Part shown: positions 53,621 to 61,346 of the stretch, piece by piece | Layout of the letters: the number at the start of each line of letters is the position of its first letter | How positions within the stretch are numbered: position 1 is the first letter of the stretch | Assembly: GCF_016861975.1 (NCBI RefSeq) | Contig: NZ_BOMB01000014.1 | Coordinates: 16,627-80,626 of the forward strand | DNA: 64,000 nucleotides | Reading direction: 5' to 3' | Source: Actinocatenispora rupis | Lineage (GTDB): Bacteria > Actinomycetota > Actinomycetes > Mycobacteriales > Micromonosporaceae | Notes under the pieces: model-generated | Told to the model about the DNA's origin: nothing | The model's input: the letters and a program-made list of their open reading frames with translations, nothing else | Databases searched by the model: none | Translations under genes and position numbers: made by a program

Positions 53621-54937
53621 GTGGCCGCCGATACCGAGCTGGTGTACGACCCGGAGACGTACGTGACGGGTGTGCCCCACGCGGCGCTGGCCCGGCTCCG
53701 CGAGGCTGCGGCCGTGTCCTGGGTGCCGGAGCGGTCCGCCGACGGTGTCGAGCACGGCCCCGGCTACTGGGCGGTCTGGCGGCACGCCGAGGTCAAGCAC
53801 GTACTGAAGAACCCGGCCCTGTACTCGTCCGAGCTGGGTGCCACCCAGATCCGCGACCCCGCCACGCCCGAGGACCTGGCGTACGTGCGGAAGTCCATGC
53901 TGAACATGGATCCGCCCGAGCATTCCCGGCTGCGCCGCATCGTGAACCGGTCGTTCACCCCGCGCGCCGTGGACCGGCTGCGGGAACGGATCGTCGAGCG
54001 GGCCGGCGTGATCGTCGACGAGATGATCGCCGGCTCCGCCGACGGGACAGCCGACTTCGCCAAGGCCGCCGCCGACCTGCCCGTGTGGACGCTCGCCGAC
54101 GTGCTCGGCGTCCCGCAGACCGACCGGTACCTGATGTTCGACTGGGCCAGCCGCGTCATCGGCTTCCAGGACCCCGAGTACGCGACGATCTCGATGACCG
54201 ACGCGGAGGCCGCGACGCCGATGGCGAAGGCCGCCCTCGCGGTCCGGCCGCGGCCCCGGCCCGACGGCACCATGCCCGACCCGCGCACCCGCGACGGCAT
54301 CCCCGACCTGTACGCGTACGCGCACGAGCTGGCCGCCGAGAAGCGCCGCGCACCCGGCGACGACATCATGTCGATCATGCTGTCCCGGGTGGACGGCGAC
54401 GGGCTCTCCACCGACGAGTTCGAGAACATGTTCTGGCTGTTCGCCGTCGCCGGCAACGAAACCCTCCGCAACGGCATCCCCGGCGGGATGTACGCGCTGC
54501 TCCACCACCCCGACCAGTGGCACCGCCTCGCCGCCGACCGGTCGCTGCTCCCCGCCGCCGCCGACGAGATGCTCCGCTGGTGGACCCCGGTCATCCACTT
54601 CCGCCGCACCGCAACCCAGGACACCGAACTCGCCGGCGTACGCATCGCCGCCGGTGACAAGGTCGTCGTGTACTTCGCCGCAGCCAACCGCGACCCGCGC
54701 GTGTTCGCCGACCCCGACACGTTCGACGTCACCCGGGCCGCCGCCGACCACCTCTCCTTCGGCCACGGCCCGCACTACTGCCTCGGCTGGATGCTCGGCA
54801 AGGCCCAGCTCGTCGCCATGTTCGACGCGCTACTCGACCGCTTCCGCGAGGTACGGCCCGCCGGTGAACCGCAGCGCCTGCGCTCCAACTTCCAGCACGG
54901 CATCAAACACCTCCCCATTTCGTGGACGCTTCGCTAG
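53621..54937 (+). CDS. Cytochrome P450 (CYP125/124/142-like)
   Basis: A 438-aa soluble monooxygenase. The heme ligand is Cys387 in SFGHGPHYCLGWMLG; the K-helix ExxR is DEMLRW and the I-helix oxygen-activating motif is AVAGNETLRN. The AGNET-x-RN helix and FRRTAT after the K-helix are typical of CYP125, CYP124 and CYP142, enzymes that hydroxylate sterol side chains or branched lipids; the substrate here is not known. GAGGAG is 6 bp before GTG 53621. No ferredoxin gene adjoins it. The aldehyde dehydrogenase upstream could oxidise its product further, which is only a suggestion. Confidence 0.92.
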   Translation: MAADTELVYDPETYVTGVPHAALARLREAAAVSWVPERSADGVEHGPGYWAVWRHAEVKHVLKNPALYSSELGATQIRDPATPEDLAYVRKSMLNMDPPEHSRLRRIVNRSFTPRAVDRLRERIVERAGVIVDEMIAGSADGTADFAKAAADLPVWTLADVLGVPQTDRYLMFDWASRVIGFQDPEYATISMTDAEAATPMAKAALAVRPRPRPDGTMPDPRTRDGIPDLYAYAHELAAEKRRAPGDDIMSIMLSRVDGDGLSTDEFENMFWLFAVAGNETLRNGIPGGMYALLHHPDQWHRLAADRSLLPAAADEMLRWWTPVIHFRRTATQDTELAGVRIAAGDKVVVYFAAANRDPRVFADPDTFDVTRAAADHLSFGHGPHYCLGWMLGKAQLVAMFDALLDRFREVRPAGEPQRLRSNFQHGIKHLPISWTLR

Positions 54938-54949
54938 GTGACGCTGCGG

Positions 54950-55062
54950 CGGCCCCGTTCGTCCGCTGGACTGCGCCGATTCGAGACTTGTGTGCTGACG
55001 CACACGGCGCCTCGCCTCGGCTTGCCAGCGAACGAACGGGACTCGCCTCGCTCACGTCCCCC
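54950..55062 (-). repeat. Dispersed intergenic repeat, copy B
   Basis: Bases 54963-55036 are the exact reverse complement of 399-472, with weaker similarity to 55062. The element fills the gap between the P450 and livM and contains the same GTGTGC-GTCA-GCACAC hairpin. See copy A. Confidence 0.75.
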
Positions 55063-55168
55063 CACATCACCGTGGGAGAAACCCGACCCAACCACCCGAC
55101 CGATTGGTTCATCAAGCTGGTCGTACGCGGGAGGCGTTGGGGGGCAACGGATCCCGCGTACGAACGGG

Positions 55169-56185
55169 TCAGCGGGTGGGGGTTCTGGTGACGGTGCCCG
55201 CGAGGCGTCTGAGGCCGGCGGCGGCGCCGCCGACGATGCCGCGGGGGAGCAGGCGCAGGACGAGGATCAGGGCCAGACCGTACGCGATGATCTCGACCTG
55301 GCCGCCGGCGTGGCTGGACACGTCGGGGAGCCATTCCTTGGCGAAGCGCACCAGGGAGACGACGACGAACGAGCCGACCGCGGCGCCGAAGACGCTGCGG
55401 CGGCCGCCGACGGTGGCGATGATCAGGAGCTGGAGCGACACGTTCAGGTCGAGGGTGCTGGCGTCGACGAAGCCGGACCAGCTGGCGTACAGCGAGCCGG
55501 CGACGGCGGCGAGTACCGCGGCCAGGACGAACATGGATCGCTTGACGGGGGCCGGATCCACGCCGCAGGACTGCGCGGCGACGGGCGAGTCGGAGATCGC
55601 CAGCAGCGTACGCGCGAACATCGACCGGCACACCAGGTGTACGACGACCGTGGCGACGAGCAGGATCCCGGCGGCGAGGTAGAAGAAGTTCACGTCGCCG
55701 CCGATGTCCGCGCCGAACACGGTCAGCGGGGTGACCCCGGCGAGCCCCTCGGCGCCGCCGGTGACGTCGAGCTGCTTGACCACGACGCCGAGGATCAGCC
55801 CGACCGCGATGGTCGCGAGCGTCAGGTAGTGCCCGGCCGCCCGGAACAGCGCCAATCCCAGCAGGTACGCCAGGAGCCCGGCCACCGCGGCCCCGATCAC
55901 CAGCGACAGCCACGGGCTCAGGTGCAGCTTCACGGTGAGGATCGCCGTCGCGTACGCACCGGTGCCGTAGAAGGCGGCCTGCCCGAGCGACACCTGCCCG
56001 GCGTACCCGGTGAAGGGGACCAGGCCGAGCGCCGCGACGGCGAGCAGCACCATCAGCACGCCGTCCGCCATCGTGTACGGATGCACCCGGGTGAACAGGA
56101 ACGGCACGAGCAGCAGCCCGCCGACGAACACCCCGTACGACAGGACCAGCGTCACCAGGCGCCGGTGACGTCCCAGTACGGCCAT
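55169..56185 (-). CDS. livM: Branched-chain amino acid ABC permease LivM
   Basis: A 338-aa inner-membrane permease with about nine hydrophobic segments. GYAGQVSLGQAAFYGTGAYA is the LivM hallmark, and the docking loop is ISDSPVAAQSCGVDP. With LivH it forms the channel. ATG 56185 overlaps the livH stop by one base (TGATG). It ends the transcribed cluster; repeat copy B lies beyond its stop. Confidence 0.93.
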   Translation of the reverse strand: MAVLGRHRRLVTLVLSYGVFVGGLLLVPFLFTRVHPYTMADGVLMVLLAVAALGLVPFTGYAGQVSLGQAAFYGTGAYATAILTVKLHLSPWLSLVIGAAVAGLLAYLLGLALFRAAGHYLTLATIAVGLILGVVVKQLDVTGGAEGLAGVTPLTVFGADIGGDVNFFYLAAGILLVATVVVHLVCRSMFARTLLAISDSPVAAQSCGVDPAPVKRSMFVLAAVLAAVAGSLYASWSGFVDASTLDLNVSLQLLIIATVGGRRSVFGAAVGSFVVVSLVRFAKEWLPDVSSHAGGQVEIIAYGLALILVLRLLPRGIVGGAAAGLRRLAGTVTRTPTR

Positions 56186-57066
56186 CAGACCCGCTCCACC
56201 CGTAGCGCGCTGAGCAGCCCGGTCGGCCGCACCAGCAGAACCAGCAACAGCAACGCGAACGCGATGGCGTCCGAGTACCCGGAGAAGTCGCCGGGCAGGT
56301 AGCCGGCGGCGACCCGCTCGACGATGCCGAGCGCCAGCCCGCCGACCACGGCGCCGGCCGGACGACCGAGGCCGCCGATCACCGCCGCGGCGAATCCCTT
56401 GAGCCCCAACGCGATCCCGATGCCCGCGTCCGGCGACTGGAGCGGTGCCAGTACGATCCCGCCGATCGCGCCGAGCGCCGCGGCCACCACGAACACGATG
56501 AGCGACATCCGGGACGGCGAGATGCCGGACAGCTGCGCCGCCTCGGCGTCCATCGCCGTCGCCCGCATCGCCCAGCCCACCCGGGTACGCGTCAGCAGCA
56601 GCCACATCGCGACGAGCACCACGGCGGTGATCGCCACGACCCACACGTACTGCGGGGTGATGTGCACGCCGCCGACGCTGAGCGCGGAGCCCTTCGTGAA
56701 CGGTCGGGCGAAGTGCGGCTCGGTGCCGACGACGACCAGGGCCACGCCCTCGATGACGATCGAGGCGCCGATCGTCAGCATGATCGTCTGGTCGGTACGC
56801 CCGGCGCGGGCCCGCGGCAGCACCAGCCGTTCCAGGACCACGCCGACCGCGCAGGCCAGCACGATCGCCACCAGCGCGGCCAGCGGCGCGGCGAGACCCT
56901 TCTCCTCCAACAGCGCGAAGGTGAGTCCGCCGAGCATGACGAACTCACCCTGCGCGAAGCTGATCACGCCGGTGACCTGGGCGATCAGTGCGATGCCCAG
57001 GCCGACCAGCGCGTACGTGGCGCCGGTGGTGAAACCGGTGACCACGAACTGTGCCAAGGACGTCAT
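56185..57066 (-). CDS. livH: Branched-chain amino acid ABC permease LivH
   Basis: A 293-aa permease with about eight hydrophobic segments; motifs are ATYALVGLGIALIAQVTGVISFAQGEFVMLGG (quoted in pieces: GATYALVGLGIALI and ISFAQGEFVM) and the docking loop MRATAMDAEAAQLSGI. It is the shorter of the two channel subunits. ATG 57066 overlaps the binding-protein stop (TGATG) and its stop overlaps livM, so the three are tightly coupled. Confidence 0.93.
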   Translation of the reverse strand: MTSLAQFVVTGFTTGATYALVGLGIALIAQVTGVISFAQGEFVMLGGLTFALLEEKGLAAPLAALVAIVLACAVGVVLERLVLPRARAGRTDQTIMLTIGASIVIEGVALVVVGTEPHFARPFTKGSALSVGGVHITPQYVWVVAITAVVLVAMWLLLTRTRVGWAMRATAMDAEAAQLSGISPSRMSLIVFVVAAALGAIGGIVLAPLQSPDAGIGIALGLKGFAAAVIGGLGRPAGAVVGGLALGIVERVAAGYLPGDFSGYSDAIAFALLLLVLLVRPTGLLSALRVERV

Positions 57067-58247
57067 CAGGAGGTGAGCGTCCAGGTCCCGTTCTTCACCA
57101 CGAGCAGCGCCAACGACGACTCGTCGACACCACCGTGGTTCGTCGGGCTGAACTGGTACGTCCCGAACGCGCCGTCGAAGGTCAGCTTCTCCAGCGAGTC
57201 CCGGATGGTCTCCCGGTCGGCCCGACCGCCCTTCGTGATGGCCTGCACGATGAGCGACAGCGCGTCGGCGGCCATCGGGGCGAAGCCCGAGAAGTTCCCG
57301 TAGTCGCGCGAGTAGTCGGTGAAGAACTTCTTCTCCGCCTGCGCGGCCGGCGTGGTCGCGGTGATCTGGTCACCGGCTAGCACCCGGGAGTGCACCATGT
57401 ACATGCCCTCGGACGCGCTACCGGCGCCCTTCACGAACAGCTCGGCGCCCGCACCGGTGTCGAAGTACACCTGGTTCGACGGGTACTTGGCCTGGCGCAG
57501 GTTCTGCGCGGCGATGCCGGCCTGCGGCGGGATCGCCCACACCACGACGGCGTCCGGGTGCTTCGCGACGGCCTTCGTGACCTGGACGGTGAAGTCCTTG
57601 TCCTTGTCGCCGAACTTCTCGTTGTCGACCAGGTCGATCTTGCCGGCCTTGTCGAGGTCCTGCCACGCCTTGAGCCCGGCCGCCCCGTACGCGTTGTCGA
57701 CGCTGAGTACGGCGATCTTCTTGATGCCCTTGCGCTGGAACTGCTTGAGCATCACGTCGGCGATGACGGGCGTGTTGCCCGGCGTCTTGAAGATGTACTT
57801 CCGCTTGTCGATCGGCTGGACGATGGCGCCCGAGGAGCCCATCGACACCAGCGGCACCTTCTTCGCCTCGACGGTGTCCACGATGGACATCGTTGTCGGC
57901 GAGGCACCGCCACCGATGATCGCGGCGACGTTGTCGTTGTCGATGAGCGACTTCGCGACGCTCAGCGACTCCGCCGGGTCGCTCTTGTTGTCCCGGACGA
58001 TCAGCTTGATCTTCTTGGTCTGGTTGCCGACCTTCACGCCGTTGGCGTTGATCTGCCGGGCGACGAGCTTGAGGGCCCGTTCGTACGCCTCGCCCTGGAC
58101 AGAGGCCGGGCCGGACTTCTCGATATCGACGCCGATCGGGATCTCGGTGGAGTCGCTCGCGGCGCTCTCCTGCTTGGCGCAGCCCGCACCGACGCCGAGC
58201 GTCAGTACCGCGGCGAGTCCGACCGCCATCCAGTGTCGCGTGGACAC
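57066..58247 (-). CDS. livK: Branched-chain amino acid ABC substrate-binding lipoprotein
   Basis: A 393-aa receptor. GTG 58247 gives a signal peptide with lipobox VGAGC (Cys23); the longer frame from 58349 lacks a ribosome site. The mature part is a type-I binding fold: IPIGVDIEKSGPASVQGE, AIIGGGASPTTMSIVDTVE, VPLVSMGSSGAIV, VDNAYGAAGLKAWQDL. It passes leucine-type or related amino acids to LivHM. The gene starts a coupled livK-livH-livM unit; a uridine-kinase-like gene separates it from livG-livF, so it may have its own promoter in the 277-bp gap, where I could not assign one. Confidence 0.92.
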   Translation of the reverse strand: MSTRHWMAVGLAAVLTLGVGAGCAKQESAASDSTEIPIGVDIEKSGPASVQGEAYERALKLVARQINANGVKVGNQTKKIKLIVRDNKSDPAESLSVAKSLIDNDNVAAIIGGGASPTTMSIVDTVEAKKVPLVSMGSSGAIVQPIDKRKYIFKTPGNTPVIADVMLKQFQRKGIKKIAVLSVDNAYGAAGLKAWQDLDKAGKIDLVDNEKFGDKDKDFTVQVTKAVAKHPDAVVVWAIPPQAGIAAQNLRQAKYPSNQVYFDTGAGAELFVKGAGSASEGMYMVHSRVLAGDQITATTPAAQAEKKFFTDYSRDYGNFSGFAPMAADALSLIVQAITKGGRADRETIRDSLEKLTFDGAFGTYQFSPTNHGGVDESSLALLVVKNGTWTLTS

Positions 58248-58524
58248 TTGTTGACCCCCTGCTCCGTACTCGAAAAGGCTTCCGTACAGGCGGGAAACGG
58301 CAGACCGGACGGTCGCGTGCCCCACCCGGCGCTCGTGCGCAGTCCGCATCTGCGGCCATCGCGTGAAGTGCAGCGATGATCCTGGTGATCGTCCTTTGCC
58401 GGCGTCAAGAGCGAGACCGGCGGGGAAGTCGGATTGATACTCAACCGCAAACCGGTACTACTCGATGTAGTCGAGGAGGGCGGGAACCGGGCACGTCGAA
58501 CCGTGAAAGACCCGTGACCGGCGG

Positions 58525-59202
58525 TCAGGACAGGGCGGTCTGGCGTTCGGCCGACCCCGTCGCGGCGCGGGCGATCGCCCGCCGGATCGCGCCCGCCGAC
58601 GCCGACCGGCACCCCAACGCCGACTGCCGTGCCAGGATGCGGGACTCGGCGCGGAAGAGCCGGATCCCGCGGCGCAGCAACGTCGCCGGCGGCTTGCGGT
58701 GCTCGCGCAGGTCCCGTACCAGCCGGCGGACGAACGTGACGCTGCGCGGCCGCCGCAACGCGTACGCCGCGCCCAGGACGCCGCGGTCCCGGCACGCCGC
58801 CACGATCTCCGCCGCGAAGATGCCCTCCGCCACGAACACCGGAGCGTCGCCGAGCGTCAGCCGCTCGTACCCGGTGCAGCGGTCGACGCTGATGTCGTAG
58901 TGCGGCACCTCGACCGAACCGGTCCGCGCCAGCAACTCGATCGCGGCGACCGCGGCCGTCGCGTCCCAGCTCGCCGGCGACTCCCAGTCCACCGGGTTGT
59001 GCTCGGTGCCGGGGCCGCCCGGCTTCGGCGACACCACGTCGTGCTCGTCGCCGACCCGCGGCAGCCGCGGATCGTCGCCGTTCAGGTAGAAGTCGTCGAG
59101 CGGGAGCACCGGCAGGCCGGAGTGACGCGCCACGTACGACTTGCCGGAGCCCGACGGGCCCGCCAGCAATATCACCCGGGCGATGTCGCCGCGAGCCCTC
59201 AT
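58525..59202 (-). CDS. Uridine kinase-like P-loop protein
   Basis: A 225-aa P-loop kinase. Walker A is LLAGPSGSGKSYVA (residues 12-25), followed by PVLPLDDFYLNGDDPRLP, the substrate lid of uridine/phosphoribulokinase-like enzymes, then VPHYDISVDRCTGY and FVAEGIFAAEI. A basic C-terminal tail of about 40 residues is unusual. Phosphorylation of uridine or cytidine is the family role, which would fit the salvage genes in this window, but its place is within the LIV transporter cluster, between livF and livK on the same strand. ATG 59202 has GGAGGGG just upstream. Confidence 0.8.
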   Translation of the reverse strand: MRARGDIARVILLAGPSGSGKSYVARHSGLPVLPLDDFYLNGDDPRLPRVGDEHDVVSPKPGGPGTEHNPVDWESPASWDATAAVAAIELLARTGSVEVPHYDISVDRCTGYERLTLGDAPVFVAEGIFAAEIVAACRDRGVLGAAYALRRPRSVTFVRRLVRDLREHRKPPATLLRRGIRLFRAESRILARQSALGCRSASAGAIRRAIARAATGSAERQTALS

Positions 59203-59327
59203 CGCCCCTCCCGGTGTCCACGCGGATCGCCTCGTCGGGCACGCCGCGCGGCGCGCGGTCACGGTGGGCCGTCGCACCCGGCGCCGGGACCTCCCGGACC
59301 GACGGTTGCAGGGTACCGACCGTGTCG

Positions 59328-60086
59328 CTACTTGACCGGCTGCCCCAGGTACGCCTCGTGCACGCGCGGATCCTCGCGCAGCTCCGCCACACTGCCCGCG
59401 GTCACCAACGTGCCGCGGTCCAGCAGGTAGCCGCGGCGCGCGACGTGGAACGCGACCGTCGCGTTCTGCTCGACGAGGGCGAGGGTGGTGTCCCGCCCGG
59501 CCAGTTCGACCAGGGCGTCGGCCACCTCGCGGACCGCGAGCGGCGCGAGGCCGAGCGACGGCTCGTCGAGCAGCAGCAGCTTCGGCCGGCTCATCATGGC
59601 CCGGCCGATCGCGAGCATCTGCTGCTCGCCGCCGGACATCGTGCCCGCCGCCTGCGTACGCCGGTCGCGCAGCTTCGGGAACAGTTCGTACACGGTCGCC
59701 AGGCCGTCCGCGGCGAGTGAGCGCGGATGCGGGTACCCGCCGAGGCGCAGGTTCTCCTCCACGGTGAGCCCGGCGAACACCCGCCGCCCCTCCGGTACGA
59801 GGGCGAGGCCGGCGCGGGCGCGACGCTCCGCCGGCCACCGGCTGACGTCCTCGCCGAGGAACTCGACGGTGCCGCGCCACGGCCGCATCAACCCGGCGAT
59901 CGTCCGCAGCAGCGTCGTCTTGCCCGCACCGTTCGAGCCGATCAGGGTGACCGCCTCGCCCTGGTGCACCTCGACGTCGACGCCGTGCAGCGCCTCGATC
60001 CGGTCGTACCCGGCGACCAGGCCGCGGACCCGCAGCACCGGTGTCGACGTGCCGGGCTCCGTGGACGTGCTGGCGTCGTCGGTCAT
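59328..60086 (-). CDS. livF: Branched-chain amino acid ABC ATPase LivF
   Basis: A 252-aa ATPase. Walker A SNGAGKTTLL at about residue 51, signature MSGGEQQMLAIGRAM, Walker B KLLLLDEPSLGLAP and switch His region LVEQN are all intact; LVPEGRRVFAGLTVEENL is LivF-specific. GAGGAG precedes ATG 60086, which overlaps the livG stop by 4 bp (ATGA). It pairs with LivG to energise LivHM. The 125-bp gap after it leads to the kinase-like gene. Confidence 0.94.
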   Translation of the reverse strand: MTDDASTSTEPGTSTPVLRVRGLVAGYDRIEALHGVDVEVHQGEAVTLIGSNGAGKTTLLRTIAGLMRPWRGTVEFLGEDVSRWPAERRARAGLALVPEGRRVFAGLTVEENLRLGGYPHPRSLAADGLATVYELFPKLRDRRTQAAGTMSGGEQQMLAIGRAMMSRPKLLLLDEPSLGLAPLAVREVADALVELAGRDTTLALVEQNATVAFHVARRGYLLDRGTLVTAGSVAELREDPRVHEAYLGQPVK

Positions 60087-60850
60087 GTCCACTCCTCGCC
60101 GAGGTAGGCCGCGCGTACGTCCGGGTTGGCGGAGACCTCGTCCGGCGTACCGTCGGCGAGCAGCCGGCCGTGGTCGAGCACCAGCACCCGCCCGGACACC
60201 GCGAGCACGCTGGCCACGTCGTGCTCCACCAGCAGTACGGTCACGCCCTCGTCCGCGACCTTGGTGAACAGCTCCGCCAGGTCGGTGCTCTCCGACCGGG
60301 ACAGCCCGGCCAGCGGCTCGTCCAGCAGTACGAGGGCTGGGTCGCCGGCGAGCGCGCGGGCGATCTCGACCCGCCGCTGCAACCCGTACGCCAGGCTGCC
60401 CGCCGGCGTGTCCGCGTACTCCGCGATCCCGACGCGGTCGAGCAGCCCGGCGGCGACCTCCCGCTCCGCGGTGATCCTCCGGTGCGCGCGCGGCAGCCGC
60501 ACCATGTCGCCCAGCGCCGTGCCCCACCCGCGCGCCACCCGCGGCAGCAGCACGTTGTCCAGCACCGACAGCGACCCGAAGACCTGGAGATTCTGGAACG
60601 TGCGCGTGATGCCGTGCCGCGCGATCTGGTGCGGCCGGCGCGCCGACAGGTCCTGGCCGTTCAGCGCGAAGCTGCCGGCGCTGAGGCGTACCGCGCCGGA
60701 CAGCACGTTCAGCAGGGTGGTCTTGCCGGCGCCGTTCGGGCCGATCAGCCCGATCACCCCGCCGGCCTCGTGCCGGAACGACAGGTCGTCCACCGCGGCG
60801 ACCCCGCCGTACCGTACGGTCGCGCCCGAGACGTCCAGTACGGCGGTCAT
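60083..60850 (-). CDS. livG: Branched-chain amino acid ABC ATPase LivG
   Basis: A 255-aa ATPase with Walker A GPNGAGKTTLLN near 38-49, ITRTFQNLQVFGSLSVLDNV (LivG-specific Q-loop segment), signature LAYGLQRRVEIARAL in place of the canonical LSGGQ, and Walker B LVLLDEPLAGL. The Y-G-L-Q-R form of the signature is common in LivG. First gene of the cluster on this strand; it is divergent from the second CvnA-like kinase across a 496-bp gap. Confidence 0.94.
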   Translation of the reverse strand: MTAVLDVSGATVRYGGVAAVDDLSFRHEAGGVIGLIGPNGAGKTTLLNVLSGAVRLSAGSFALNGQDLSARRPHQIARHGITRTFQNLQVFGSLSVLDNVLLPRVARGWGTALGDMVRLPRAHRRITAEREVAAGLLDRVGIAEYADTPAGSLAYGLQRRVEIARALAGDPALVLLDEPLAGLSRSESTDLAELFTKVADEGVTVLLVEHDVASVLAVSGRVLVLDHGRLLADGTPDEVSANPDVRAAYLGEEWT

Positions 60851-61346
60851 CGGACCGGGGCCCGGTGCAGAGGTGACATCTTTCCCTTACCATCGTTGCT
60901 CGTCGGTCCGGCTCCGCGCCGATCGCTCGGCCGGCCGGTTCGTGGCTGTCCGGTTCGTGGCCGTCCGGTGCCGGTTGGCCGATCATCGCGGCGAAATGCC
61001 ACGTCCCGGTATCGACGAGGGTGCGGGCGATATCTTCGTGTGTTCGTCTCGACTCCGTCAAGGTAACCTCGACCCCCCGCTGTGGGGATCGATGCGGATC
61101 AATCCGAGAGTTGGGCACCGTGGCTGTTTCGGAATGCGGTATCCGGCAGGAGGCACCGGCACGACACGTAGTCGCGCTGACACCCTCCGACCGCAGTCTC
61201 GGCCCAGGTGGGCCGGGCTGTGCCTTATACCACTTGCCGGATCCTGCCCGGGGTTTCTCTTTCTCAGTGAGCGTGGTGGAATCTCGGGGGTTCGGTGTGG
61301 TGGCCCGGCCCGGTAAACGGCACGCAGTCTCGGAAGGCGGCAAGCA
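60851..61346. other. Gene-free gap between divergent livG and kinase genes
   Basis: About 500 bp that must hold both promoters. It contains short direct repeats of GTGGCTGTCCGGTTC/GTGGCCGTCCGGTGC type near 60943-60976 and a loose inverted repeat near 61068-61091. No convincing promoter consensus or ORF was found. Confidence 0.4.

Noticed and set aside
54938..55191. Small plus-strand and minus-strand frames across repeat copy B
   Set aside because: The same frames appear in copy A because the DNA repeat is duplicated; no ribosome site and no link to a protein family.
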